From positions 17,891,819 to 17,955,818 of the forward strand of contig NC_084924.1 of NCBI RefSeq assembly GCF_958298935.1: a stretch of 64,000 nt of DNA, given 5' to 3'. Position 1 is the stretch's first letter; every line of letters starts with the position of its first letter. Positions 11,369 through 23,492 of the stretch are shown piece after piece. Source of the stretch: Phragmites australis (taxonomy: Eukaryota > Streptophyta > Magnoliopsida > Poales > Poaceae). The position numbers were made by a program, and so were the translations under genes. The notes beneath the pieces are model-generated. The model ran no database searches. It saw nothing but the letters and a program-made list of their open reading frames with translations, and was not told the origin of the DNA.

Positions 11369-14300
11369 TCAAACAACATAATCATCACCACTAGAGAATG
11401 AACCGACGTCGCTGGAAATTCGCAGAAGCTGCACCAGCTCTAACCGGTACTCCAGGCCCCGGATGTAGTGACCCAGCAGCATGCACCTAAACAACTCAAA
11501 GAAAAAAAAGAAAGGACAGTGGCTATGGTGTATGAATAAACAATGCCAAACAAATAATGCTAGCGAGTCTGCTTCGTATTACCAGAACAGCAGACGTGCA
11601 AGACAGTCCCGACGAACAGATATTAGGGGCTGAAACGGGAGGGAAGCATTCTCAACAAGCTCTGCACAATCATCATTCTCGCACCCAAGGTTTAGGGCAC
11701 CCCCAGCAGCATTCTCTAGCGGCGGAGGGACCTTTGAGTGTATCTTGGGGGAAAGAGTAGCAAGCAAACCATGCACCACAGAGTGAATTGCTTCTTGCAC
11801 GCCGGGACATGTAGACTCCGATAGTTCAGCAACCTGTTCAAAGCAGCTAGGTTAGGCCACTGAACAGAAGAGAAACGCAAGACCAATCTTCTAATATTGT
11901 TTTATGGTTGGGAGTTGTGTTAAGAACATTTTATCATAATTTACTCATTAAGCAGACAAAATGTAACAAAAACGAGCTTCAACAGGAACCATGAGATTTG
12001 GATATAATTCGTACCTTCTCTGGTGTTAGTGACCTCAAATAGTCCAGCAAGTCATTTTTCTCTTCTCCGACGAACTGTTGCATCTGTAGGGCAGAATTTT
12101 TCCGCCTGAGGTCATGCAACTCCTGCAATGTCAAAAAAGCAATGAGCCTTCAAGTTTGAATATCACAGAACTAATACAGCATTGTCAGTTTAAAAAATGA
12201 TCAAATCAATTTTGGCAGCACCAATCGCATTAAGTAGCCATTACAGGTGCAATTGGTTCTGATTTTTCCTACCAGCTGACCAGTCCAGTTCTGAGCAGAT
12301 TCGGAGAGTTGCCTCAGATATTTAAAACGAGTTAGATAAATTTTGTTGAATGCAGAGTCAGATTCAGGGGAGAAGTATTTATGCGAAATCAACAGTTCCA
12401 AGGTTTTCATCAGATAGTTCTGAAGTATTGGACTCCAGATATCCAAATATCTGCACCGTTGATACGAATGTTAGGTGCTGGAATTACTGTTCATGCACGG
12501 TGCTTTAGCTCTAATCAGATTCAGGTTTGATTTAAGTCTATCGCTAGTTGGTTTAGTTTGAATTGGTTTATCTGTTAGTTGGTTGCCGCATGGGATTATC
12601 CCTGGCCGGCTATATATATTTGGCCATACATGTGTGTAATTTGTTTTGCACAATAACCAGCTAGATATTTGACATAGTACTATTGGACTCAATCTTTACT
12701 CACACCACGATTATCCACACTGGTAGTCCTATTCACGCTAGACACTTCAACTCTGAATCTAAGGAAAGAAATGTAGGATAGGACATCTTGATGCTGGTTC
12801 TATGCCAGTTCTAGTCCACTTCAACTTTATACTTACTTGGACTCCACTTAGGCGAGTGATCCGATGTATTGTCATTCTATCACTGGTTTATTGTATTCTT
12901 CTTAGTACTTCTCCTCTTACATGGAAGTCCAAGAAACAGGCTGCTATGTCACGTTCCAATACAAAGGCAGAATTTCGAGCTCTTGCCACTACCACTTCAG
13001 AGATTGTATGGCTTCGCTGGTTGTTGGTGTCTCTTGTGAAGCATCCACACTAACTATGTGATAATGTTAGCACTATACAAATTGCAAATGATCCTATGAA
13101 GCATGAACTCACAAAGCATATTGGTGTTGATGCCTCCTTTACTCGGTCACATTGTCATTAGAAAATCATTGCTCTTCAGTATGTGCCATCAGTGTTGCAA
13201 GTTGCAGACTTCTTCACCAAAGTACAAACTCAAGCGCATCATCAGTTTCATCTACTCAAACTCAAGATTTCTGAGCCTCCTATACCACCTTGAGTTTGAA
13301 AGGAGGTGTCAAGTATATATATGGTAACATATTATTCTGGCCCATATTGGCCCATGAGGGCCGACTCTATATATTGATAGCAAGTCTATTAGACGGATAT
13401 CTCTCTTTCTACAATTCTAGTCTAAGGTAACAATCGAATCAGCAATATCCAACTGAATCCAGTTCGATTGCACACCAGATGACCATGATGCGGAAACTAA
13501 TGTAAAACCAGAATGAAATGCCTGATCAAATATCAGATGATCAAAGCAGAAAATACAATCAAACGGCTGGGGGACCATAATCCCAGAAAATAAATTATAA
13601 GTCTTCTTTAAGATACTTAGGGTCAGTTTGTGGCTGCAGTGTGTCGTGCTGCATAATCTAGCTTGTTACAAGGTACCTTACTAGTTTCTGTAAGATTTTG
13701 CTTATATGGATCTTAAAAATATGCTTCTAACTAAATGCTTCATCTGAATCTAGAAAGGAACACATGCTTTTTGATATGTCAGCAATGCCAAGATGGGCCT
13801 TCAAATATCACGAGATTCTAACAGCTAAACAAATAAGAAGAACAAGAACGTCATTGGTGGAGCTAGGTTATAACAGTGTGGATTAGGGCTGTCAAAAAGA
13901 CTCCAACTCATCGAGTATTCGAGCTCAGTTTGACCTAGGCTTGATTAGCTCAAATAGTAAACTAGACAAGTTTGAGCCACCAAAGCTTTGTCAATATCAA
14001 CAAGCCAAGCTCAAGCAGTTTGGTTAGACTTGAGCTTTCTCGAGCTGAGCAATGTTACTAAACTTGTATACAGAGCTTACTCAAGCCAGTTCGAGCTTGT
14101 AGTATACTAGTATATGACGTCGAACTATACAAAACACATGTGTTCTATTACAGAGATTGCTCGAGTCAAGGTCGAGCTTTGAATAAGCCGAACTTGAGCC
14201 CATCAAAGTAAGCAACATTTTTGCAATGAAATTGTGACAAATGATCAACAAAAGTGAACGCCTGACAAATTACACAAGTTGCAAGCTAGGTATTCTCAAT

Positions 14301-17300
14301 ATACAACAAACCTATCGATATGTTTCATAAATCTGGTTTAAGTTGAGCTAAACGTCACAGGTTCAGACAACAGTACAAAGATATAAGGGTGTGTGCAATG
14401 GATGCCTAGAAGAGGAGCTAAGTCTCCTTTTCTAGCTCCTCACCGTTCCAAGCCATTGCATGGCTGAGGAGCTAACAAAAAGAAAACAGGATCGGACTAA
14501 GTTGAGGCTTCAGAGCTCAGACAATAAAAAAAGGCAACGGGAGGCCATGAGTATGATGTGGGATCGCACAGAGCTGTGGAAAGGAGGGAAATGTCCGCAA
14601 GTTGGTGCTGTCGCAGCCGAACAGGAGTTCTTGCCGCAGGCCCGACGAGCAGCAATTTGCCTGAAATCGCCAGATTCAGAAGAGGAGCCCGAGAACCATG
14701 GAAGCCTAAACTAGGGCTTACAACTAGGAGCACAGGTAAGCTTAATCCAGGGGGAAAATAGGATGGATGGCACCATGATAGGATGAAAGTTCCATTTTTG
14801 GTGTCCAACTACGAGATCCAGTGTCGCCGGCGGCGGATTCAGTGGCGGCGGCGTGGGTTTATGTTGGAATGAGAGAGAAATAGAAACATGGCATGCTAAA
14901 AGCCTTTTCAGTTTTCTTTATTTATAGCGGGTTCCGCTTCTCGGATTCCCTTCAAAGGCTAGCACATTGAAGGGTTTTTTCCTAAGCTACATCTTGCATT
15001 CTTGCTAGATCCTGCTTATGTGTCCAATCTAGCTCCCCTTTGGGCTGTACATACCCTAAGAGGCTAAGCTCAAGTGAATCACAGAATACATCAAATCTAA
15101 CCAGTGCATAATGAGCATACTCCCATGTTTTCTCTGACCTTCCTATGGTATATGTAAATATGTAATATTTTCATTTATGAATTGCACTTATGAACTAAAC
15201 TAATGAAATTACAGATTTACATAGAATGAATGACAGCAACAAATATAATGGCAAATAATGAATCTGACTATTAGATAAGACGGATTGGAAATACCTAATC
15301 AGGTGAGGGACTATATTACCTTTTTCATGGCATCCAAACGAGATTGCATCTGAATAATGTACTCTTCTGTTTGAGGTGTTAAGTTACCTAGCTCTTTTCC
15401 CACATTTTCACATGACAATTCTTCATCACTTTTTCCAGGGTTCTGGGGCTTGTCCTCTTCTGATAATCTGGAAATCGTGACAGGCCTACCCAAGTTGATG
15501 TTATGATGATTATCTTCAGTAATATCACTTTTCGGACATTCTGCATCTTCTTCAGAAAGTTCTAGGTTTCTTTCAAAAGAAAGCCTGTACTCGGCGTTAC
15601 GTAGAGTATACCTGAAAGCAGAAACAAAGTAAAGATTAGAGTTTCCTAGAACAAGCATACACGTGAGCTGTATTTCCATAAAAATAAGGCATTGCTTCTT
15701 GTTGACTCTGAATTCTGAACCCAACAACAGCAAAAGCAAATCACATGTCTTCACGATGCAACTGAGTTGCAGAAAATACTTTTGATAATCAATATGATGA
15801 AAGAAGCTTTCAACCAGAAAGCATACCCAGTCATAATAGAAGATACCAATAACTTGAAGAAGGGGTTCCAAAGGGCTTCTACAACGACACAGAACTGATC
15901 GGATGGAAGCAGACCCAACATGCCAGAAATGGTCCTCTTCATTGCATCTACCGTTTCAGGAGCAACATCTTTCTGAATGACACTCAGGTCCAGAGGCTCT
16001 ATATCCTGGATCAGGTTCCAGAGCATGGATTTCTACAAGAGAACCAAACATATCATCATTGAAAGCCAACTTTACAGCACAACCAAAACAACATGTATGC
16101 GGGGTTTAGTCGATGAAAGGTCAAGAATATAATGATACAGTAGTTAAATCAAGTAAGTTTTTAGGCACATCATCACATATAACCCTTGAACAGTTAAAAG
16201 GAATACTTCACCCATAACAGTCATCTGGTAGGTAGGCTATAAGTATTTCAGAATTTAGATATATATTAATCTCACCCCTTGCAAAGTAATTCAATGTTCA
16301 AAATCATGAAGACAATATTTTTTGTGCAGTTAATACATATAAGAGATGTGGCTGGTGACTGGTAAAAGTTCCATGGCAAACTTCCTCAAAAAAGGAAGAA
16401 GATTCTATGGCAAAGATCCCACTGACGCATTCAGAAAGTGAAAGACAAAAGCAATATTGGCCATAAGCCCTGCTGCTGCATTTAGTTAGTACAGAAGATA
16501 GGTTGTTCCTTCCGATAAATACATTGCAAAAGGAGCTGTCACATATCCAGAAGCGGACATCTTACAGCAACAGACTATGAAATGTTGAGAACGAACGAGT
16601 TCAATATTACCAATACTTCTGAGAATTTATCTTGAGAGCAGTCTAACGGAACTTTGATCTGAAATTTCAAGGTCATAGCTTATAGTCTATAGTTTGAATC
16701 CAAAGATGAACTCAATCAACACAGCCTACAACCACAGAATTTGCAATGTTAAGAACAACTCAGCTCAGTATTAGCATGTAGGCCGGTAGTACCAAGGATA
16801 TCTTGAAAATTCTAATCGAATTATATATAAAATCCACAGTTTCAAGTTGTTAATTCCTGAAGAGCCATAGTTCCTTGTAACACAAGGAGCTCACAACAAG
16901 AGTTTTCCGTCTTCGCAGTGCTATGGGACCACCCCCCCCCCCCCCCGCCTCCCCCAGCAGCAGAGTATTGAATCTAACAATCATCCTTCCTAACTCACAA
17001 TCTGGCCTCAAAAACCAGGCAAGAAGATGGAGGTTACAATAATAATCCACATCAGTCTCATGATCCGAACAACATCCAACTAATAGTTGCCTAAATGATC
17101 ATGGTTGCTGATGATCTACCAAGCCTAAAGCTAAGCTCATAGAACAACATTCAACTAACAGCTTGGCAGTGTCTACTCTTGCAGAACACTCCTGAGCAGT
17201 AAAAAAACACACCTTTTGGTATAGAAAATAGAAAATAGAAACTAAACCTTCACATAACTAAAATTGGGGACGCACAGATTTCTACTTTCTTTCTACGAAC

Positions 17301-17923
17301 CCAGCTAACAAGTCACCGCTTCGACAAATCTCAATAGTACACGAAACCGTACGACCGTAACAAACTCCTCTTTGTTTACAAGTAATTAACAGCCGAAGCT
17401 GAGCCTGCTGCAGGAGCTCGTCATCAAATGATCAAGCGTTGCGCTCAGGTGCTCTGCCTTCTAAAATTTCCCCTCAAGGAAACACCACAGCTTCCGCGCA
17501 AAACCTATTCCTCCTCAACCAAGGCCCGGAATCTCACCGTGTATCTAATCTCAAACAACAGACGATCGCGAACCGCAGCTCTCCCGTAACCAAACATCAA
17601 AATTACAGCCAACGAAATCTCCCGAAAGTAAACATGTACTTCGCCACCCGCCAAACTATTCAATTGGGGGAAAAGAGGTTGGCTTGTTGGTCGGGCGATG
17701 CGACCGAGGCGGTGGCTTTCACCTTGGAGGGTCCGTGGACGGGCCTCCCCCGCGCGTGGAGCTCGTCGAAGGGCGACGCGGATGCGGCCACCACCCCGAC
17801 CCTTCTGCGCCGGGCCCCACCCGGCAGCGCCGCCGCGAACGGCGGCAGCGGAGGGGGGATCCTGAGGCGCTGCGCTGCGGATGACGCGGCGGGGGGCGCG
17901 CGGAGGCAGGAGGCGATCGCCAT
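11369..17923 (-). CDS. DUF760 family protein, probable plastid protein, 6 exons, 391 aa
   Basis: Exons on the minus strand: 17923-17723, 16032-15827, 15611-15320, 12122-12015, 11833-11583, 11486-11369. All junctions are GT-AG, phases agree, and the total is 1176 nt including TGA. Exon 1 encodes an Ala/Arg/Pro-rich, acid-poor N-terminus (MAIASCLRAPPAASS) typical of a chloroplast transit peptide. Exons 2-3 hold the first DUF760 unit, with PETVDAMKRTISGMLGLLPS, LLVSSIMTGY and TLRNAEYRL. Exons 5-6 hold a second, diverged unit, with FQPLISVRRD, RLLFWCMLLGHYIRGLEYRL. A Glu/Asp-rich linker and a helical segment (DAMKKELHDLRRKNSALQMQ) lie between. The same order is found in Arabidopsis proteins such as AT3G17800; biochemical function is unknown. 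Intron 3 is 3.2 kb and has accumulated transposons; intron 1 is 1.7 kb. The coding sequence has no internal lesion. Confidence 0.88.
12802..13450 (+). mobile_element. Ty1/Copia remnant: RNase H end and start of 3' LTR, in intron 3 of the DUF760 gene
   Basis: An open stretch (12802-13053) contains SPLTWKSKKQAAMSRSNTKA and EIVWLRWLL, the signature of the Copia RNase H domain, where normal copies read STEAEYRA. Downstream, in other frames, come the ANDPMKHELTKHIGVDASF and QVADFFTK regions that close Copia pol. A purine tract AAAGGAGG (about 13298) is followed by TGTCAAG at about 13306, the expected start of a 3' LTR. Several frameshifts and stops make it inactive. It lies antisense to the host gene, inside its intron. 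An LTR-like TGTTAGGTGC block at about 12470-12700 may be related or independent. Confidence 0.65.
13886..14215. repeat. CGAGCT-rich repeat, possible non-autonomous hAT relative
   Basis: It starts TTAGGGCTGTCAAA and is full of short TCGAGCT / AGCTTGAGC motifs in both orientations, a pattern common in small grass hAT-type elements. I cannot fix the right end or a target duplication. It is intronic and non-coding. Confidence 0.3.
14387..15056. mobile_element. PIF/Harbinger-type MITE, 670 bp, in intron 3 of the DUF760 gene
   Basis: The ends are GGGTGTGTGCA (left) and, read inverted, GGGTATGTACA (right). A second block GGAGCTA is shared about 17-28 bp inside each end. The element is flanked by TAA on both sides (14384-14386 and 15057-15059), the usual 3-bp Harbinger target. 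The interior has no transposase. Open frames at 14460-14808 overlap the element and are not genes. Confidence 0.6.
16932..16946. repeat. Homopolymer tract (C)15 in intron 1 of the DUF760 gene
   Basis: Fifteen consecutive C on the plus strand. Length is prone to assembly or sequencing error. Confidence 0.85.
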
Positions 17924-18590
17924 GTGGCCGCCGCCGGCGCTCTCTCCCGTTATTATTCCCCGCGTCCCTCTGCGGGCGTGGGCGATTCCTCCCTCCCCTC
18001 GGGGCTGACCGCGGTGGCGATAGATAGGCTTTTTAGCTGCTGGCCACCGCGTCGTCCGCTTCTGCGTGCGTGGGTAGCGAAGCTGGACTCGGATACTTGG
18101 GGGGCTGAACAGGTGGGGTAACCTGGGGAACTCGTGGACGGCCGAGGCTGGCCCCCGGTGGGTGGACGTGGAAGCGGGGCGGAATTGCGTGGATGACACC
18201 CTCCACCTCGTCGTCCACGTGAGACCCGGGCGATTACGAATCATGTGTCCGGCCCAACTAGGGCAGTCTGATCCAGCATTTGCAGGCCACGAGGCGGCGT
18301 TGGAAAGGAGGTACTGTTCGGCCTCATCATTTCTGGAGCCCAGCCGGCTCTCCGGCTCGGTCCGTTCTATGCCGGCCTCGCAAGCCCCCGTCAGACGAGA
18401 CATTTTACAATTTCACCCTCTATTCGCACGCCTCTCAGTATTTAAAACCAAATTTGCACGTGTTTCAGTTCATGACACTCCTCTCCTTTTCTTTTGATTC
18501 CGTTTTCTTTTTTCCTTGGTCGAACAGAATTGCCCCTGGCTGTCCTTGCGGCCATGTATTAACTAGTCGAGCCCGAACCAATCAAAAACA
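17924..18590 (-). promoter_or_regulatory. 5' UTR and promoter region of the DUF760 gene
   Basis: GC-rich sequence directly upstream (to the right) of the start codon at 17923, continuing the high GC of exon 1, as is common for grass gene 5' ends. I see no clear TATA box on the minus strand. Long open frames here (for example 17660-18403) are produced by GC richness and overlap the real exon 1 only in part. Confidence 0.35.
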
Positions 18591-18597
18591 AATGATG

Positions 18598-19414
18598 GCT
18601 TCACTCGGTTCGCAACTTAGGGCTAGGGTTCGTCAAGGAGGGGTGACGGCTGCTAAGGGTGATAGCGACGCGCCCTCTAGATCCCGTTGCTCGGCTGTGG
18701 AATCTACTCCAAGAGCGAGGGAGACCAAAATGGCATGGACAACTTCCATTATTCCAAGCAAGATTCCTCCTGGGTAAGGCCACAATCCCCTCCATCTCCA
18801 TGTTGATGTAGGGTGGGTTTGAGGGAGAAGCGTCTGGGAACACAGACGATTTAACCAGCACACTAAGTTACCAACTGATCTTTATCTCATTTTCGTTGTT
18901 GGTATTCGGTATGATTGATCCTGATGCCGTGTTTGATCTTTGTGTTAAGTTTGATGATGATACTTGTGTTCACGTGACGTACAAATGTGATGAATGGGTC
19001 GTGGACTATCACAATTGCACATTGGAGAGTTTGCAAAAGGACTTTGCAGCAAGGTGAAGTGGGGGCAGCACCAAGAGGCAGTGGTGTCTAGATTTGAGAA
19101 GAGCACTGGTAAGGAAACAAAGTTTGAGGACAATATGGTTGTAGTGCATGCATTCTATGAGTGGTGCGGTGAGAGATGGTTGTTTCTTTTAATTGATGTA
19201 GTGGACAAACCTAGTCAGTCGATTAGTACCTTAGGTGTTACAAAGGTAAATGAGGCGGTCATGAGTAATGTTGTTACATAGTAGGAAATTGCACAAGCAA
19301 GTTCAAGTAGTCAGCCATACAACACATCTAATGTCCCAGTTGATGTTGCTCCTCCTGTTGTCCCACTTGTCGATTGAGATAGTCTGGAGATGGTTCTAGC
19401 TGCAAAAGACTAGA
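18598..19414 (+). pseudogene. MULE transposase-like gene, 5' part (interrupted at 19415 by a Gypsy element)
   Basis: A first open segment (18598-18777) may be a 5' exon, since it ends near a GTAAGG donor. The recognisable part starts at 18911 with DAVFDLCVKFDDD, then VTYKCDEWVVDYHNCTLESL, and after a one-base frame change near 19054 continues with AVVSRFEKSTGKETKFEDN and AFYEWCGERWLFLLIDVVD. This type of N-terminal region precedes the MuDR-type domain in many plant MULE proteins. Stops follow at about 19279. The gene continues beyond the Gypsy element at 33249. Confidence 0.5.
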
Positions 19415-19419
19415 TAGGT

Positions 19420-19533
19420 TGTAACATCCTGAGTTTAAACATGTTAAATTAATTTCAAATATCACTCTAAATTAAAATATTTTATGATTAGTTAGGCTAA
19501 TTAAGATTAAGGAAATAAGTATATGAATGTATA
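19420..19533 (+). repeat. First 114 bp of the chromovirus 5' LTR
   Basis: Starts TGTAACATCCTGAGTTTAAA. The reverse complement of 23420-23492 is a diverged copy of the same sequence (GTTTAA, CATGTTAAATTAAT-like, CACTC(T/C)AAATTAAAA). This shows that 19420-19533 is an LTR start, separated from the rest of its LTR by the inverted copy that follows. Confidence 0.55.
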
Positions 19534-22473
19534 TGTAAGACTCTAAACCCGGGTTCTTCTGTGCCTCTAGTATCAGTTTCTAGATTAAGTAGCTAATACG
19601 CATAGTATAACAGTTGTAGTATCACAGTCAAACTTCGTACATAATTATTAAAGTTACATAGTATAAAAGGTTTATACACCATACTGTTTATTACAAACTT
19701 GACCGAAAGGCCAATAAAACACAGCGAAAAGCAAAAGCCCAAGCCACAAGCAGCTTAGGGTGCGGGCACGACTTCTAAGATTATTCTTCATCCTCGCCTT
19801 CACCTCCAGCGAAGTCAGCATCGGCTTCCTCATCTGAATGACATTAAGAATGAGTACGGGAGGTACTCAACAAGCCATATACTACTTTAAGGTGTTTGAT
19901 AGATGCATAAATGGGTGATTCAGGTATAAGGTTTTATGGTTTAGTTTTAAGCGTAAAGTAGTTTATGCAGGTATCCAATTGTATCATCTATGATTGACTT
20001 TAAAACAGTTTAAATAGTTCAAAACTAAGTAACAAGATATATCTGGGGGTTTCTCGGTCCTAGGAGGGGCTACACCTCACTCCGTATTACCTTTCATCAC
20101 ATATAGTGTACCTCTAGTACCACACAGATCCTAATGAATTTAACTAGCAATCTCATCACACGTACATCTAGTCCACACACTCACTCATTAAGACACATGC
20201 ACCCAGAGTCTAGTAAAAAAGGTTCTGCCTTCGCATGTCCATAACCATGGATATGACTATTCGAATATATTTCCACTTTGTAGAGATTGTATAGCTTTAC
20301 CCACGCGATATGCTCAGCCTCCAACCATTACAAGCGGAGGAGTGAATCATACCGAGACACTCCAATCACCTTTCCTGCCTAGGCCAGTACTAGCAACCTC
20401 CAAACAGAGGGACATATGACCACTTGACTGCTCACTGCTCTCAGCCTTCTAGTATAATGCCCTACTCAGTCCGATAAAGGAGAGGTCAAGTCCTGTCCAT
20501 TCAGGACGCATGGTTGTATGGAGTTTGCTAAGGCATAACTGCGAAATGACTTGATTCTTAAATGACTAGGGCAGATATCTTACAACAATGAACACCACAA
20601 AGGTAACTCAAGCCTCCAAGAGCATCCTCATCTAGAGTACTACTCCATCTGCCCCCGCTAAACAATTTTCATCCATTTTTACATATCACCCACTATATCC
20701 CACACGACATCAAAGATTTCACAACCATCACAGAATTCACAACCATCAAGGATTTATGGTATACGAGTTATCATTGATAAAAGTAAATCTTATCTTAGAG
20801 AAGAGGTGTTTTAAAAGCGATATCTTCGAGGAGACACATTCAATCCTAAGCATGCTAGACATCAAGACGTCATCTGTCATTAATATAGATAACAACAGGT
20901 AATTCTAGGGTGATTTGTATTTTAGATGATAACATTTATGGTATGGCAAGTGTTTAATAGGATTGACTACTACAAATAGTTTGTAAAAGCACAATACATA
21001 GCACATGTGATATAAGTCCAGTTTTAAGTTGATCATGTAGATTATTTGAAAGCATATGTTCAATATGATGAAGGAGATAGGACTTGCCTTCTTCGAAGTT
21101 CTCTTTGAATTATTGGTTGTAGTCGGGATCCTCCTCACTCCTGATACTTCCCGTGCAACACTCGTAGAACTCTGGTTGCTCTACAATTGCGACTACGATC
21201 AATAACGGCTATACTACAAAAAAATTAAATAACACCAAATAGAAATCCAAATGAGCCCTAAGAGATATCACAATGTGATAGATGAGTAGATCTTGAATTT
21301 AGATAAATTTTAGCGAAAGAATCGTCAAAATCGGAGCCAGAATGAAGAAGTTACGGTTCCCGAAAGATTTAATCTAAAATTAAATCAAAAAATTATGAAA
21401 TGACACTATTCATAGGTGGGGCCCATGTGAACAGTAAATGGCCCGCTAAACAGTGAACCTATGGGACCCACATGAACTCGACCGCACAGTGCTGGGTCCG
21501 GGCTTGGATGGGCCTGGATCGAGCTTGGATGCACAGTACTCGACCGCACAGTGCTGGCCCACTTGGGTTGGGTAGGGTGGCTTAGCGGGTTTCAAAGCTC
21601 GGCCTGCCCATGGGGCGTGGCCATTAGAAAACTGGGATGCCCTAACAGTCCAGCCCACATGCAGCAGGCTAACATACGGCTAGGCCGAGCCATGGCATGA
21701 GGTTGTTTCCACGCGTGTGCACGGGCGACAGCATTGCTACACGCACGTGCGGGCGCGTGGCGGAGGAGGGGGAAAAGAGAACTCCGGTGAGGGATCACGG
21801 CGGTGCAGTGCCGGGAAGCTCGCCGGAGGGAGGTTCTTGCTGGAGTTCATCGACGACGAGGAATGGACACTGGCCTTCAGCATGATATCGCTGACTCGGC
21901 TGGGGGCTCCTCGACGGCAGCCGGCGGTGGAAGCAGCAGCAAATGATGGTTGGAGGGGAGATAGGAGTGTGGGAAGAATTGGGCAGCACCTCCCCTGCAC
22001 GGGGAGGGACCAACTTGCAGGGAAAAGGGGCCAAGGGCGCCCTGGCAACACGGCGCAATGGCCGGCCACATCACAGAGCAAGAGGACATGCTGGCGGTGA
22101 AGTTTACACGGCGGCAGAACACCCATAAGCGCTGCTACGGGCGAGAAGGAGCTATAGGGATGCCTACACGCTACTGGAGGGGGCGCTATGGGTCTGGGGG
22201 ACTCACCGTGAGGATGAACGGCAACAGGAAGGGCGATGGCCGGCGACTCGACCATGAGGAAACGGTAGTATGGTTAGGCTTCGGCTTCGAACGGCTCTCG
22301 TCGGGCTTCCGACCAATGAAGAGCGGCACGGGGATGGCAATGGCTCCCTAGTGCTCCTCGGCAGCACGTCGATGGTGGGACGATGATGGCAAGGACTCAA
22401 CAGTAGCAATGGCAACGGTGACAATGTGGGGTGTGGCGAGATGGAGAAAGAGAGAGAGGGAGAGGCCAGGGCT

Positions 22474-22483
22474 CTATTTATAG
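22474..22483 (-). promoter_or_regulatory. TATA box of the inverted LTR
   Basis: Minus strand CTATAAATAG, identical to the boxes at 24303-24312 and 30370-30379 in the two plus-strand LTRs. The short GC-rich leader after it fits the start of the R region. Confidence 0.6.
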
Positions 22484-22660
22484 AGGGGAGAGAGAGCTGG
22501 AGAGAGGCGGTGCGGCTCACTAACATCACAAGATGTCGGCGGCGAGGTGGCGGCCGATGCCCACCATTTTACCGGGGCATGGGCTGCCCTGCGCCGTCCA
22601 CGTGCGGTCATGTACACGGAAGTTGCGCTGTGGCAGAATATGGGCACGCGAGCATGGCTA

Positions 22661-22662
<2 letters not shown>

Positions 22663-22705
<43 letters not shown>
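22663..22705. repeat. (AG)n microsatellite in the inverted LTR
   Basis: About 21 AG units. The matching positions of the two plus-strand LTRs have only short CTCTCTC runs, so the expansion is private to this copy. Confidence 0.85.
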
Positions 22706-22708
<3 letters not shown>

Positions 22709-23492
22709 GAGCGGAGATCGCGGAGTCCGGTCGGGTGCGCGGGATATTTCCCAGAGAGGAGAAAACGGCGGCCGACGACAGGCGTGTTACGCTGGAGGGA
22801 GGAGAAAGGGGGGAGAGACGCAGGCGCTACACGGATAGGCGACACGTGGACATGCTGATGGCCGAGTGGCGCGCGGAGCGTGGGCGAGTGCCCGGAGCAC
22901 GGCCGGTCCGCCAGCGAGGTGAATGGACCGGTTTGCTTGCTGAGCTGGTTGCTGGGCTAAGAAAGAGAGGGAGAGGAGGAATCCAGCCTGGGAAGGAATG
23001 GAAGGAGAAAAAGAAATGGAGAAGAAAAGGTGTTTTGGAATAATACAAATTGGATAATTTTGAATTTAATTTTGACTTTGGATTAGGATCAACTCAAATA
23101 AACATATTTGAATTATGAATTGTACTTGGATCTTGAGACTTTTGAAGATGATTTGAATCTAAGAATTTGAATTCAAATTGGATTTGAGCTGAATAGAATC
23201 TAAGGGTAGGTTTGAAATTGAGAGACATTCAATTTCAAACCTCCACGCAAAGAACCATAAAAATCTCAAACTAATTCATATGAGCCAACTTAATGCAGAG
23301 ATTATTTTTTTTGAATTTGATTCTAGTGCTCTTTGGAATACTTATTCAACTTAGCACATCTAATATACATGGATGTATATATAATGGTATATATACATCC
23401 ACATACCTATTTTATTAACCTTACTTAGCTTAATAAATCCTAAAAAGTTTTAATTTGGAGTGAAATTTGTAATGAATTAGCATGCTTAAACA

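Larger units (their letters stand above)
19534..23492 (-). repeat. LTR copy in inverted orientation, nested in the 5' LTR
   Basis: Read on the minus strand this matches the plus-strand LTRs at 23493-25500 and 29510-33243 in order. Shared landmarks are the segment with TTCTTTCGCC(GA)AAATT at about 21300, the TATA box CTATAAATAG (22474-22483), the AGTAGCTRATACGCATAGTA block at about 19600 and the terminal GTCTTACA (19534 on plus). It ends near 23492 about 15 bp short of the canonical TG terminus, so no clean target duplication can be recognised. A solo-LTR-type insertion or a local inversion would both give this structure. Confidence 0.6.

Noticed and set aside
21717..23043. Several overlapping frames of 60-205 codons in GC-rich DNA
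   Set aside because: They lie in the U3/R region of the inverted LTR and show no family motif; the corresponding LTR regions at 24 and 30 kb give different, unrelated frames.
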